Below are positions 32,263 through 44,975 of a stretch of 64,000 nt of DNA, one piece after another. Each line of letters opens with the position of its first letter. The first letter of the stretch is position 1. Under the pieces are notes generated by a model. It searched no databases, had not been told where the DNA came from, and saw nothing but the letters and a program-made list of their open reading frames with translations. This DNA is from Ricinus communis (lineage: Eukaryota; Streptophyta; Magnoliopsida; Malpighiales; Euphorbiaceae): the NCBI RefSeq assembly GCF_019578655.1, contig NC_063260.1, positions 13,890,001-13,954,000 of the forward strand, read 5' to 3'. A program made the position numbers and the translations under genes.

Positions 32263-35200
32263 CCAATTCAAAGGCATTAGTTTTAAGTTGATGCAAATAA
32301 ATGATATGCTGTGTTTAACTGTTTCTGTGTTCTTTTTCTTGTGTGTCTTTGTTTTAATTTTCTCTAATTTAATTATCACTTCTAAATTGTCATATGCTTA
32401 TGCAAATTTTATAATGTACAAGAAAAGGTTCAAATAAATACAAAATTAGCATAATATGACAAAATATAAGAAAAGCTGAAAAAAGAAGCATGAAAATTTG
32501 ATTTCATAAAAAGGAAAAGAAATTAAACCTTTATCTCCATTTTAAGAAGTCATATAATGGTTCTCTCTAACCGAGCCTTACTACATAATCCACATATGTC
32601 CTTATAATTGAATTTTTCCAATTGGTTTACTCATTACTTTATAACCAAATACTCAGTTGCCTTAGAATCTAATAATGTTTCATTCAATAGGGTCCAAAAT
32701 AACGATACAAACACGATTCTGCCCAATTGGATTCATTTATCTAATTGAACTTTTCTGAATAACTAAATCTAGCAACATAAAGCTTTACTCCATTCTGATC
32801 TCTACCTCAAGTCTAACCCTTAAGTTTCTTGCAAGACATTTATGGGTAAAAGGGTAAGTATAATTACAGTAAAAAGGTAAACAAATAACAAGAGTAAATA
32901 GATAAATAGTTAAATATATTACTATAATTATAGATGTAAATATTTAATCAAATAAGTTTAGCTAAATAAATAAACAAATAACTGAATTATCTTAAACTGT
33001 CTAAAGCTGTGTACCCATTTACTCATAAAAATTGTATAATTAGAAGTTGCTTATTTTGTTAAAATAGAGTTATGGAATTTATCAAGCATGAACTGAGTTT
33101 AGATGTATATATAGATCTTAATATTTTTGTTTTTCTTGGTTTTCTATTGTAAATGAATTTTATGAGTAATAGCATATACCTTGAGATATTCAAGAATTGA
33201 ATATTTAGTTATTTATTTTAGTATTAATAAAATTTATATTTATTCACCTAAATTTGTTTGATTAAATATTTATTTTTATAATTATAGTAATAAATTTAGC
33301 CTATATAATCTATTTACTTTTGTTATTTATTCATTCTCTTATTGAATCTATATTCATTTCTCTATTCGCCGGTGTTTTAAAAATACTCAAGTTGCATTTG
33401 GCATTCAAGATACTTTCAATCTCAATTTTTATTTTATATTATGTTTTAAGTTTCAAAACTAGTTTTGCAAAAAGTAGATGATTTGATAATTTTTTAGAAA
33501 TAGATTTAAAAAATAATTTACAAAAAATTAGTATATTATATTAAAAACATCAAATCTGGTTTTCTTTTTTAATATCCGATAGTAATTCTAAACACACCCA
33601 TAATAAGTGAATTTGAGATTAATATCAAAATCAGCTAAAGCTTTATTATGTCACTGGACTCTGTCATTCTGTGATTTAGAAAGTGAAAGTAAATTATATG
33701 AATAGGACCTGTTGAGTAGGGCTGTTACATGTCAGTTGCAACTTCACAAAGGGTAGAAATAATTTCAAAATGGGATGTAAGATTCAGATCCACACAGGCC
33801 AAAATTAACAATGAATCAACTTTATAAAAAAAAAAATAGCATGTTTCTTAAGCAATTGTTCTGGTGAAGAATTAATGTAGGGGATGAGTATCGCCGTCGG
33901 CTAAGAGCCGACACTGCCTCTTTGAAGCACACAAGAAAGGTTGATCTTCTTTCACCCATAAATAAAAGGAGGCAAATAATCACAGATATAAACTCAAAGA
34001 CCAAGATCTAAGAGTAGAGATTAAAATAAAATTATATAAAGATCCTTCATAATGAAGGAATCAAGCCTGAAAAAAGATAAAAAGAAAAATAAAGTAAGCA
34101 AGCCAAATTCAAAGCTAACCTAAAGGAAATGACAAAGGGTTAAGCAGTCTTAGAACAAGGTTATCTATATATATTTATCTCGTTTTCTAATCTTTAAGAG
34201 AGTATAGAAATTTATGTTATACATGCTTAAAATATAAATGGAAGCCTACCTAACTCCATGTTGGGTTTTCTTTTTTACTATTAAACGAGGATTTAGGAGC
34301 TCTGATTAGGCAGGAACCACCATGGAAACAGGAAATTGTCTGAGAGCGAAACTGAAAGATGATATTTCCTACATTTGCGGGTCCGATGAATACAAAGTGT
34401 TGCCTTTAATAATTCAAATGAATAAAAATATAATAACCTGGTGCTGGCCACTACAGAGCCAGAAATACACATCGAAGTTGCTTCCGTTTTCATACAGACA
34501 TACATGCCATGGGATATGGGGACCTTGTCGCCTGCTAAAGCCACTCAGAAACTCAATTCTTGCATTTAACTTGGCATGTTAAATGATCATGGGTATTGAA
34601 TCATGCTCATTTTTGTAAGAAACTAAAACATTGTATTGTGTTGTGTTGGCACATCATAAAAATCTCTCCCTTCGGGCCTAAGCATTCCAAATTGAAGGAA
34701 GCTTGAAAGCAATGGCTTTTGGGACCAGAATATATAAATCATATATGATTCTGAACTTTTCTTTTGCTTCTATGAATTGATGAGTAGAATATTCTTGTCC
34801 TGTACTATAGTCAATTTAATTAGCTTAATTAAAGATTTCTTTATGCTGTGTTAAACAATCAATTTAAGTTAGAAGATGTACTAAAAATTACAAATGCCAG
34901 CTCTTTGTGACATGTATATTCCTCACTTTTTCTGTATTTACTTTTGCTTTGGCTTATTGACTGCCATCAGAAGTCGGTGTGCACGCATGGATGGATACAT
35001 ATGATGAAAAGAAGTATAAAAAGACACACGGCTCTTTATAATATTACACAGGAATCAACATTTTCTTATAAACATAGTAAACCAAGAAAAATGACTAGGA
35101 CATGCATCAGCAGACCATCAGCTTATAACACACATTCAATTGGTCAAAACTGCTGCCACAATTATGCAACTTTTAAGTCATTAATCTAACCAAGCTAATT

Positions 35201-35296
35201 AATTAGGAGAAGAAACCCATCACCATTTCTAGGGTTTTTTTTTGGTGGTTAGTAGTAAAAGGAAAGTGATAAGTTCTTTTAAAGTACTAACTATTA
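32263..35296. other. Intergenic between sHSP and ubiquitin-like gene
   Basis: The start is the sHSP 3' flank. The rest is AT-rich with short open frames on both strands (34293-34582, 34944-35189) that lack domain signatures. No RNA gene is recognised. Confidence 0.5.
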
Positions 35297-36161
35297 TCAT
35301 ACGCTTATAGTACGACAAGGAGTTCCAATGGGTTGGCCACCTGCCATGCTATGAAGTTTCCTCTCTTTGATGGCTGGATCTTCCAGTAAGAACACTTTGT
35401 CCTTGTCCCTAACCCCTAGCATATGCAAATACTCACCATCTTCTCTTTCTTTTCCCTTGAACAACAGCCTTTGTTCTCTTGGCTCCAATCCAGTTACCAA
35501 TGACAATACCATCTTTAGTTCTCCTGAAAATGTCAACAATCATATGCATGTTTAGGTCAACCTCTAGAAGATCAAGTAAATTGGTCATGCAATTTTTTAT
35601 TGATATCTTTCAATTAGTTACCAAATGAACATTTTGATGATTATTGCTATTAGTGACTAAGTCTCAATACAAAATGCAAACTGGCATAATTATGCAAATG
35701 TAAGGAAAATTGCATTGTTTCATTCAGTATGCAACACTTTGATCGAAAAAGTTACATGCACTGAATTTTACCAAAAAAAAGTTCATCATTAGTCGACTAT
35801 GATATTGCGAGAATGTACATTTCTGACTGGTTTCACTTAATAAAGTTGTTACATAGTTTAGAAGTAAAAGAAATTGATATAGTAAAAAGGGGTTACCAAA
35901 GGTTGAAGTAGCTTCAATAGAAATATCATGCCATTGAGAAAGAGTTGAGACTTTGACAGTAATCAACTCTCCAACACTGTCTCCACATTCTCTCTTCTGA
36001 ACAAGCATGCCACCAGGCCTAAGCTCCCATTTGATTTCACTGTTGTTAATACTTCCACATGACCCTTTCTCACTTCCTTTAACGCTATTATTACTGTTGT
36101 TGTTAATCCCACCCAGCTTAAAGCTGCCTCTGCAAAACCTCTTAGACCGCAACTTGATCAT
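35297..36161 (-). CDS. Ubiquitin-like protein, BAG-type Ubl without BAG domain
   Basis: Two exons on the minus strand: 36161-35897 and 35523-35297. Donor G|GTAACC and acceptor TTTTCAG|GAGAAC join in phase 1 to give 163 residues. The Ubl domain (about 43-145) begins WELRPGGMLVQKR, as in plant BAG1-4 co-chaperones, continues with VSTLSQWHDISIEATSTFGE, and has LEPREQRLLFKGKEREDGEY and LHMLGVRDKDKVFLLEDP. In true BAG proteins a BAG domain that binds Hsp70 follows; here the protein ends about 20 residues later (GTPCRTISV). The N-terminus is basic with an Asn/Ser-rich linker. Arabidopsis has similar 160-odd-residue proteins (At5g14360, At5g40630, from memory). It might compete with or scaffold BAG/Hsp70 or proteasome partners; function is inferred only. 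Confidence 0.88.
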
Positions 36162-39100
36162 GTTTTATAATTTCTGTTATTAACTCTCCTAAAAAAGACA
36201 GCTCTCTCTTACTCTTCTTTAAGACCAAGAAAGAACTCAAAAGTGAAGGGGAAGAAAAGATGCTCGAGCATAGCCTAGTTATATAATGACACAGCAGAGA
36301 ATAAGACAAAAGGAAGGTAATAAAGGCGCCCTTGGTGTTGTGGAAAAAAGAATGAAAAATGCAAGAACTTAATAAATAGGTGAGAATATATGAGATGATG
36401 ACACATGGGGTAGAGTTTGGGCATATATATAGTTTCTTGTGCTAATCTTATGGAGAGGGGCCAGGGAGAGCACATGGGAGTGGGTGCTATTCTTAACACG
36501 CTTGCTTGATTAACGGGCCAGACATAATCAAATCACATGGTCGGTTGGTCTTGTTTATTTTTTTGGTGACTTTCTTTAATTTAGAACTTGCTTTTTTTCT
36601 TGATGAGTATATGTGCAAGTCCACAATTGGGTTTGGAAGTAACTGTCAGATTTAGGTTTTGTTTTGAATACTCCAAATGACAGGAACAAGGGTACCTAAA
36701 AAGAAGTTGGCAATGAGCCAATGACCGTTCCTTCTGTTTCTTTATTTGCTCGTTATAGTTATTAACTTCTTCTTGTTTTGCTGTAATTGGTCTTTGTTTT
36801 TCCTTTTGTGTATACAATATGGTAGGTTTGTGGAGGCATCTTCCTTTTCCATTGGAGTGCTTATGTTATATATAATAGCTAGACATCCTCTCTCTACTAG
36901 ATAATAAGTGGACTATTCGTGCAAATGCAGCTTTCACTTTTATTTTTATCAGAAAATAGAAAAAGAATAAGCGCACTATATATTTTGCTAAAGATTTAAT
37001 ATATATTTCTATTTATATCCTGAATGGATATATAATTATTAATTTTAAATAATAGAATATGTATCGATCATTTAATATCAAAATATTAAACATTTATAGT
37101 ATATGTCAATTTCCTATTTATTGTAGTGTATGCACCAAGACTACATAAAAACTTTTCAACAAATAGGTATTCTCTTACTTCTTACTTATTTCGTATATGA
37201 AAAATTGTTACAAATTAATTTCTATTCTTTTTGGGATTTTTCATATTATCTTAACAAGTCCTTCACATTATATTAAATCTTTTTTTATAAGATTATATTA
37301 ATCCTTGTATTATTTTTTGGTTAATTTGCTGTTAAGCTTGAATTGTAATCGCACATATGCCTTCTTTATTAATTATCCCTTATTTTTTCTATTATTTACA
37401 AATTATTGTTATAGTCTTCATTTCTGTCTTCACCGCTATCATCCTCATGGTCGAGCAAACAGACCCCAAACCTTATCACTTTTATCCTTGTCATCAATGC
37501 CTTCTTCGTCTTACTGTACTATCAACATTATTTTTGTCTCTCTTTTACTCTTAATAAATGTTTTTATTATAAGATAATTTACATCTGAGTATCACTATCT
37601 TTAAATATGAAGCTTTCCTTCTTCAAAAAAAATAAAATATATGAAGCTTTCCATATAACACATTCATAAACATATAAATATAAATATAATAAGAGGGAGA
37701 CAGAGGATAGTAAACTGTATTAACATATGATTTTACAGAGCAACTTACAGTAATGCCATATTTCAATAGAATGGTTAATTGGTAATTCTTTTAAACCTAC
37801 TCTCTACTTCCTTTATTACCCATCTTCTCTTCTATGCAAAATTAACAGAAAAAGTAACAGAAAAGGATTTGATATAAATTTTTTTTTTAAAAAATAAATG
37901 ACTTAATATAATTTTAAGAAGTGACAAACTGATTCATATAATATGAAAATCTTAAGAGGGTAAGTGGTAATTGCTCCAATTGTTAAATATTAGAAATATA
38001 TTTGACCCATTCGCGCTTTCTTAGAGAAATCTTTTATCTAAATTTAATATATATATCATAATTAATAGGACAATGAGATGTATTTTGATATTGAATAAAT
38101 AATACATTAAAATTTATTCAAAATTAATAAATATATATTAATTATTTATCAGTTTTGTGTATATGACTTCAAAAGCAAACTTCAATATAATTCCAATGAA
38201 AGGCCCCCCAAGTATCACTTTCTCCGGCCGAAATAAAAGGGCCTAGATCTTAAATAATGGTTTGGAATATATGTTCCATTATTAGTAAACAGAAGAGTGA
38301 AGATTTTTGTCTTCACTTGCTAACATTTGTTATTTAAATGGTTTGGATAATATACATAAGTATAGTATATAGTCTTAGTTAGGTACCTTGTTCGGCTTTT
38401 ATTTTTCTATTAGTTAGTGGTCTATAAGGTATCAACCCATGTGGGAAAATTAGAAAATAAATCTCCACCTCCTTTCTCATCCACAGCCCTCAACTTTTCA
38501 ATTCAATTTCTAACCCAAACTTTCTAAACCAAAGTAAGCCTTTTAATGAAATCAAGGGATAAGTAACCCATTTTAGCCACAAGGTTTCATCAACTTTTGA
38601 TCACTTGTTTCCTCTGTGTGGATTGTGTGTATTAAACTAAGCCTTTTTAAATTGGATGATAAAGAAAAGCTAAAATACGATATTATATTAAAAACCATTT
38701 ATATATTTATAACTACCATGGTTTTATGTGTTAACTTTTATAATTAGAAAATATAAATATTACAGATTATTTTATGAACACAAAATTAGAACCAGAATTA
38801 GTTCGAAATTAATCTATAGAATCAGTTTTGAACCAGAATCTATCTAAAAACAAAATCGAAATCAGTTGAATATTGCCAGGACAGGAAAATTGCATAAAAA
38901 AAATTAGCTACTTTATAAACAATGGAATATTCCTTATTTCTTTTTCCAAAAGATATAAAGCCACTTTAGTGCTTAAAGTAAATTGTAAAAGAATTTATAA
39001 AGAATGAAGAAAAAAAATAAAAGAAAGAAGTGCAAAAGGTTTGATGACAGCCCCACATGTTGCTAACAAAGTTAGTGGTTAGACATGAGGAAATGTTGAT

Positions 39101-39784
39101 CATGTTATGGAATGGAATGAATGGAGGCTAAAGTTTATGTAGAATGGGCCCTAATTTTGGCACAACAGAACAGATATTTCAGCATGAGTGTCATCCAAGT
39201 GTGGGCAAAAAGGTGCATGGTTTCTGTTGAGAGAATTTTTTTTAGTTAGATTTTGAGGACATTGAATCAAGTTTAGTGGCTAAATAATTATTTCATAATG
39301 TAGGGCAATAATTTAGGCATTCACATTCTTGTCTTCTCCCTAACTCTAATAATAATAATAATAGTAATGATCAACATTTGCTATATACTTGATAATTTAG
39401 GCATTCATATTCTTATAAATACGCGTGGTATTTTTTTTTAACAAATTAGTATATATACTCAATAAATGACTAATCATAGATTAAATCATTACTAGTTTTT
39501 AAAAGTATTGTGTGTTTCTTCAGGTCATAGTTTTATAATTTTGTCCTTTATAAGAAAATAACCTTTAAATAGGAAAGATGGTATTGAATATGATAAGACT
39601 CAAGTCCTCTTGACTCTTAATCAATATGAGATGTAATGTCGTTGTATCTCCCCCCACTCAAGAAGACTTGACTCAATGCGAGCATTTTCACATAAGATGC
39701 CAATGATGATGGACCAATTTATAAATTAAGCTGTGATTTGCTCTTGAGATATTATTTATTTCTTTAATTTATATTGTTACAATT

Positions 39785-39787
<3 letters not shown>
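36162..39787. other. Intergenic upstream of ubiquitin-like gene
   Basis: No gene supported. The first few hundred bases are the probable promoter of the minus-strand Ubl gene. At 36430-36436 (plus strand) there is a TATATATAG-like string that may belong to another start. The rest is AT-rich. Confidence 0.5.

Positions 39788-39819
<32 letters not shown>
39788..39819. repeat. (AT)n microsatellite
   Basis: About 16 uninterrupted AT units, the longest pure dinucleotide run in the window. The flanks carry two copies of a degenerate sequence: GATGGTATTGAATATGATAAGACTCAAG-like at about 39578 and GATGATATTGAAACC...AAGGCTCAAG at about 39840. Confidence 0.9.
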
Positions 39820-39822
<3 letters not shown>

Positions 39823-41704
39823 GCCATCAAATAAGAGAGATGATATTGAAACCTATAAGGCTCAAGCCTTCTAACTCTTAGACGACGGTGCGACGGATGC
39901 TTGTGATACTTGGATAGCAAAATTAATTACATTATTTTGACATTGTTAATTTATTACTGCGATGTTTGTATTGCAAACATCAACGCTACATCAGTAAAAA
40001 GTATGTTATGGCAATAAATAAATGTTTTACATTAATAAAATATTTATCACGTTATAGTTAAAATTGATGATGTTACGGTAATGTATTTAATTTCTTTTTA
40101 ATAGAATAAACCACATTAACCGATATCCTAAGAGAAATATTAGATTCTTAAAGTTAAATTATTTCCTTTAATATTCTTTTAAAGTTTAAGTGTAAAATAA
40201 ACGTATAAAATATTAATTAGAAAATAGAAAATTAGTTTTTTTTCCTAGTGGACAGTTTTGATAATTATTTATATTATATTTATTATTTTATTTTCTCTTT
40301 ACATTTTTTTTTAAAATTTTAAATTGGCTAGTTACTCCAAATAAGATGCTGATATGAAAAGCTCAATTTAGGGTATAATTTGTCATAAAAGAAAGTTGAA
40401 TTTTATAAAGGAGCAGATCTAAAAATGGATCTTGAAACCCATAATAATGAAGGGATACCCTATTAAATGTAAAATGTAATCTGATGAAGATTCATGGTTT
40501 GGTTAATTAACCCAATGAAAATAGATGTTCACGTGGAGATATATTAAGAAGTGAAGTGGACGAGGGAGCAGCATAAGATGGATAGTATCACATCTCCAAG
40601 AAGATTTGCTTCTTCGTTGGCATTGGCTCGAAGATATGCCCTCTGATTTTATGCTTTTCTCAAGTAATTTTCTTTCATTATTTTTCGCATGCATATGCCC
40701 TATCATTAATTATTCCCCTCTGCTACTATTTATATTATAGCAATACAATGCTTAATATGTATTTATGTTCATGAGATCTTCTCTTTTTATTTGCATCTTC
40801 TGATATATTTCTAGTATGTAGTTTATAGATGGATGTTTATGTAATCTGTCCCTCATTATCATTTTGTCCCTTTCCTAATGATTTCTTTTATTCTTTTTTC
40901 TTTTTATATATTTTAATTTCTGATGAAATCTTTGCTAAATCTTGATCATCTATTTTACCATTTATATAATATTATGTTAATAATGAGTGTTAGCTTGTAA
41001 ACAATTTAAAATGTGTGGTTCGGAGAAGAACTACTATAACGCCACTTTTATTATTCATTCATGAGGATTATTCCTCTTTTTAAATGTATCAAAAAAGCAC
41101 ATTAACTAATAAATATTTTTATCTTTTCTAATTAAAAAATATAAATAATATATACATTAATTATTTATATGTTCGAATCAGTTTAAGAACATATTTCATT
41201 CTCTATTTTATATAATTACAATAATATTAAACATATTTCACTCTCGTTTCTATCTAACATTAAAGGAGACACTCGTTGGCATCTCTTTTAGATATTTCTT
41301 TTTTTGAATCTAGATTTCTTTTTTTAAAGGATGGCAACCTGGGTTGTTTTTCTGCTTGAATAATATACTCATTTACTTGTTAGTAATGGCAAAATGTTAT
41401 ATTGAGATGATCCTTTTGAAATTAAACATGATATATACTTTTAATATATCATGACCCTCTAAAAGATTGGGGTTGAATTTGAATTTTTTTTTTTTTTTGG
41501 ATTAGTGATTCTCCTTAGTTTTCTTTGTTGAGGCTGTGCCTCCTTTTTTCTAGTATGGTTCTTAATGACTCTTAGACGGTTTCTTCTTCTTAATATTAGT
41601 TTTACTTTTTTTCTCTAAAAACAGATTGTTTCAATTGGATAATAATTTTTTTGTTTATTAAATCTGATCTTCCCATACATTATACACACGCATTATTTAT
41701 TTTT
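39820..41704. other. Intergenic, no gene seen
   Basis: AT-rich and low complexity. The open frame on the minus strand at 40503-40706 has no family character. Confidence 0.55.
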
Positions 41705-41940
41705 TATTTATATAAAAAAAGGAATTTCATTAAACTGAAGAAACATCCAAAAAAAAGATTGGCATATCAAAACTCCTGGCCAGACTAAACTATAAGCTAA
41801 ACCATCACCCACACAGTTCGCTGACCTATCAACAAACTCAAAGTAGCTGACACCAATGACCAAACCACCTTTTATTTTTCTATAGATATTAGGAGTACAA
41901 CATGGCCCATTAAAGAGCCCATTGGATTCATCACAATCTA
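41705..41940 (-). pseudogene. LINE 3'-end relic (RNase H tail)
   Basis: The minus strand reads VSYFEFVDRSANCVGDGLAY from about 41845, resembling the end of the plant LINE RNase H domain, where relatives read V-HV-REaN-vAD-LA. A decayed tail, LQFNEIP, then an A/T-rich stretch follow, as at LINE 3' ends (TTTAATGAAATTCC on the minus strand). The GD in VGDGLA corresponds to the conserved AD. Only the 3' end is present. Confidence 0.4.
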
Positions 41941-42671
41941 AGCCGAACTAGAAAATTTTCTGAATTTTTTTTTTAAAATTTCTTAAAAATAATCAATTTA
42001 AAGAAAATACTTTTTTTTTTTCTAAATTTAAGGTGTGATTATGTTTTAGTTATTTTTTTGTTGAATTGTCTTTTAGTATTTTTCGATTGATGTGCCAAAA
42101 ATAACTAAAGGAAAATAAAGAGCAATCAAAATCATAATTTAAAAAAATTAAAATTTATTTTTTTAATATCTTAATACAGTAACAATAAAAAAATAAAAAT
42201 TGTTGTAAATAAAAATTACTGTAAAATAAAATAAAAAGATATGTATATTTTTGTTATTTTTCCAAATCTTAACCCACTAGCAATGGCCACAACTGAAAAC
42301 GACGTAGTTTAATTGCTGATTCTTTCATCTTATATCTCATTCGTGGCTCATTCATGTATGGTCAAGTGTATGGCTATGAGGATATCCAATGATTGACAAA
42401 AAAAATAAAAAATCTGAGAAACCGAATTTGCCGAAACCCACCTCATCATTTCACTCAAAATTTGTACAAGCAACTCAGGTATGAACTAATATTTGTTCTT
42501 GTGTTGGTAAAGTTTGTGAGAATGCTGAACCAAAGCCACTAGTTGCGCTTTTCTTCCTGTTTTCTTTGTATGCAATTCCAGAAACTACTGTGTTAGAAAA
42601 ACATGTTCTCTTGTTCTTCAACTGGATTTCTCATTCTAGGTTCTTATTTTTTATTCTGAATTATATAGAAA
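41941..42671. other. Upstream region and probable 5' leader of PPR gene
   Basis: No coding sequence. A possible leader intron runs from CTCAG|GTATGA (donor at 42479) to TTCTAG|GTTC (acceptor ending 42639), just before the start codon. This is a sequence-based guess. Confidence 0.4.
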
Positions 42672-44975
42672 ATGCAAGTTTTAAGTATCTGGCCATCGAA
42701 AAGTGGCTTAGGCATAGTGCCCCAGTTGGATGTTGAACTGGGTTCAACTTGCTTTCCTAGCATAAGAAGGAAGAAGAAAAAAAGGTGCAATCTTTTTGAT
42801 ACTGTCGTTCATGGTATAAGTTCCGGTGTTTTAACGGTTTCTAGTAATTCTAGGTGCTGTAGAATTGGAAGTTACATAAACTCACAATTTGATGTGAAAA
42901 GTGGGTTTCTTTCTAAGCATTCTATAAAACTGAAATATGTGCTCTTTTGTGAACCAAAGATGGATTCTTTTCGGTCATCTATTGCTTTTGCTTGGGCATT
43001 GCAGAAGCAAGATATCAGTAGTGAATTTCATGGAGTGGAACCTAGTTTAGATGACGGTTTGTTGGGGAAGAGTGAGAAGGAAGATGTTAATCCTCATAAT
43101 TTAGGTAGATTAGAAGATAGTGATGATGATAACAATAACCAAGAAGACAATATAGAGTTAGATTTAAGAAGTAAGGAAGGAGTTGGGGAAGAAAAATGTA
43201 GAAGTATTGATGTTCGTTCCCTAGCTCGTAGTTTGCATTCTGCTCAAACAGCAGATGATGTAGAAGAGGTTCTCAAGGATAAGGGTGAATTACCTCTGCA
43301 AGTTTACTCATCCATGATTAAGGCTTTTGGCTGGGACAACAAAATGGAGTCTGCATTGGCTCTTGTTGAGTGGCTCAAGAGAAGAAAAGAAATAGGCAGT
43401 CCTATTGGTCCAAACCTATTCATTTATAACAGTTTATTGAGTGCAGTGAAAAAGTCCAAACTGTTTGAAGAGGCGGAGAAAATCTTGAATGATATGACTC
43501 AGGAGGGAATTGCTCCTAATGTGGTAACTTATAACACTTTGATGGGTATTTATGTAGAGAAAGGACAAGCCACTAAGGCCCTCAATATTCTTGAGCAGAT
43601 GCATGAAAAGGGTTTTATCCCAACTGCTGCATCCTATTCCACTGCTTTGCTGGCTTATCGCGGAATGGAAGATGGTCATGGAGCTCTTGCATTCTTTGTA
43701 GATATAAAAGATAAGTATCTCAAAGGCAAGATTGGAAAGAACTCTGATGAAAATTGGGAAAACGAGTTTGTTAAGCTTGAAACCTTCATAATTCGTATTT
43801 GCTACCAAGTAATGCGGAGGTGGCTTGTCAGGCATGATAACTTTAGCACCGATGTGTTGAAACTTCTAACAGATATGGATAAGGCTGGACTTCAGCCTAG
43901 TCAAGCAGAGTATGAGCGCCTAGTGTGGGCTTGTACCCGTGAAGATCATTATGCTGTTGGAAAAGAATTGTATATTAGGATCAGAGAAAGACATTCTAAA
44001 ATAAGCTTGTCAGTCTGCAACCATCTGATTTGGTTGATGGGGAAGGCTAAGAAGTGGTGGGCAGCTTTGGAAATTTATGAGGACTTGTTGGACAAGGGAC
44101 CAAATCCAAATAACATGTCGTACGAGCTGATTGTTTCTCATTTTAACATCTTACTTACTGCAGCTAGGAAAAGAGGAATTTGGAGATGGGGTGTTAGGTT
44201 GTTAAACAAGATGGAAGATAAAGGCCTCAAGCCTGGAAGCAGAGAATGGAATGCAGTTCTTGTTGCATGTTCTAAGGCTTCAGAAACTACCGCCGCTGTG
44301 CAGATATTTAGGAGAATGATTGAACAAGGTGAAAAGCCTACAATTGTTTCCTATGGTGCATTGCTTAGCGCCCTCGAAAAAGGCAAACTATATGATGAGG
44401 CAGTCCGTGTGTGGGAGCATATGCTTAAGGTTGATGTGAAGCCTAACTTGTATGCTTACACTATTATGGCTTCAGTTTTTGCTGGACAAGGAAAGTTCAC
44501 ATATGTTGACGCCATTATTCAGAAGATGGTTTCATCTGGCATTGAACCTACAATTATTACGTATAATGCAATAATCAGCGGATGTACACATAACAATTTG
44601 AGCAGTGCAGCATATGAGTGGTTTCACCGTATGAAAGTCCAGAATATGCCACCAAATAAGATTACATACGAAATGCTGATTGAGGCACTTGCAAAGGATG
44701 GTAAACCCAGGCTTGCATATGAATTATATTTGAGGGCTAAATATGAGGGCCTTGACCTGTCTGCAAAGGTTTATGATGCAGTCCTTCGTTCTTCTCAGGT
44801 TTATGGAGCTACTATTGACATAAATGTTTTAGGGCCTCGGCCACCGGACAAAAAGAAGAGAGTGAAAATCAGGAAAACTTTAACTGAGTTCTGTGATTTA
44901 GCTGATGTTCCTAGGAGAAGCAAACCATTTGAAAGACATGAAATTTATCCCTCGCAAGTAGAAGGAAACAAATAA
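42672..44975 (+). CDS. P-class pentatricopeptide repeat protein
   Basis: A single uninterrupted frame of 767 residues, as usual for plant PPR genes. PPR proteins bind organellar RNA one base per repeat. The N-terminus (about 1-100) is basic with few acidic residues, consistent with a plastid or mitochondrial transit peptide; an acidic linker (DSDDDNNNQEDN) lies near 150. Around ten 35-residue repeats run from about residue 205 to 720, for example IYNSLLSAVKKSKLFEEAEK, VTYNTLMGIYVEKGQATKAL, SYGALLSALEKGKLYDEAVR and ITYNAIISGCTHNNLSSAAY. An unusual ~70-residue spacer with ENEFVKLETFIIRICYQVMR interrupts them near 355-395. There are no E, E+ or DYW editing domains. The tail (LGPRPPDKKKRVKIRK, TEFCDLADVPRRSKP) recalls Arabidopsis At3g46610 (LPE1, linked to psbA translation); I hold that assignment tentatively. 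Confidence 0.93.
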   Translation: MQVLSIWPSKSGLGIVPQLDVELGSTCFPSIRRKKKKRCNLFDTVVHGISSGVLTVSSNSRCCRIGSYINSQFDVKSGFLSKHSIKLKYVLFCEPKMDSFRSSIAFAWALQKQDISSEFHGVEPSLDDGLLGKSEKEDVNPHNLGRLEDSDDDNNNQEDNIELDLRSKEGVGEEKCRSIDVRSLARSLHSAQTADDVEEVLKDKGELPLQVYSSMIKAFGWDNKMESALALVEWLKRRKEIGSPIGPNLFIYNSLLSAVKKSKLFEEAEKILNDMTQEGIAPNVVTYNTLMGIYVEKGQATKALNILEQMHEKGFIPTAASYSTALLAYRGMEDGHGALAFFVDIKDKYLKGKIGKNSDENWENEFVKLETFIIRICYQVMRRWLVRHDNFSTDVLKLLTDMDKAGLQPSQAEYERLVWACTREDHYAVGKELYIRIRERHSKISLSVCNHLIWLMGKAKKWWAALEIYEDLLDKGPNPNNMSYELIVSHFNILLTAARKRGIWRWGVRLLNKMEDKGLKPGSREWNAVLVACSKASETTAAVQIFRRMIEQGEKPTIVSYGALLSALEKGKLYDEAVRVWEHMLKVDVKPNLYAYTIMASVFAGQGKFTYVDAIIQKMVSSGIEPTIITYNAIISGCTHNNLSSAAYEWFHRMKVQNMPPNKITYEMLIEALAKDGKPRLAYELYLRAKYEGLDLSAKVYDAVLRSSQVYGATIDINVLGPRPPDKKKRVKIRKTLTEFCDLADVPRRSKPFERHEIYPSQVEGNK

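Noticed and set aside
39788..39819. Regular repeat that could suggest an array system
   Set aside because: Simple AT microsatellite; no spaced direct repeats, so no CRISPR-like structure.
40585..40625. Small hairpin CCAAGAAGA...TCTTCGTTGG considered as a miRNA
   Set aside because: Arms are far too short and no known miRNA sequence is present.
43434..43835. 133-codon antisense open frame
   Set aside because: Fully inside the PPR coding sequence on the opposite strand; no domain signature.
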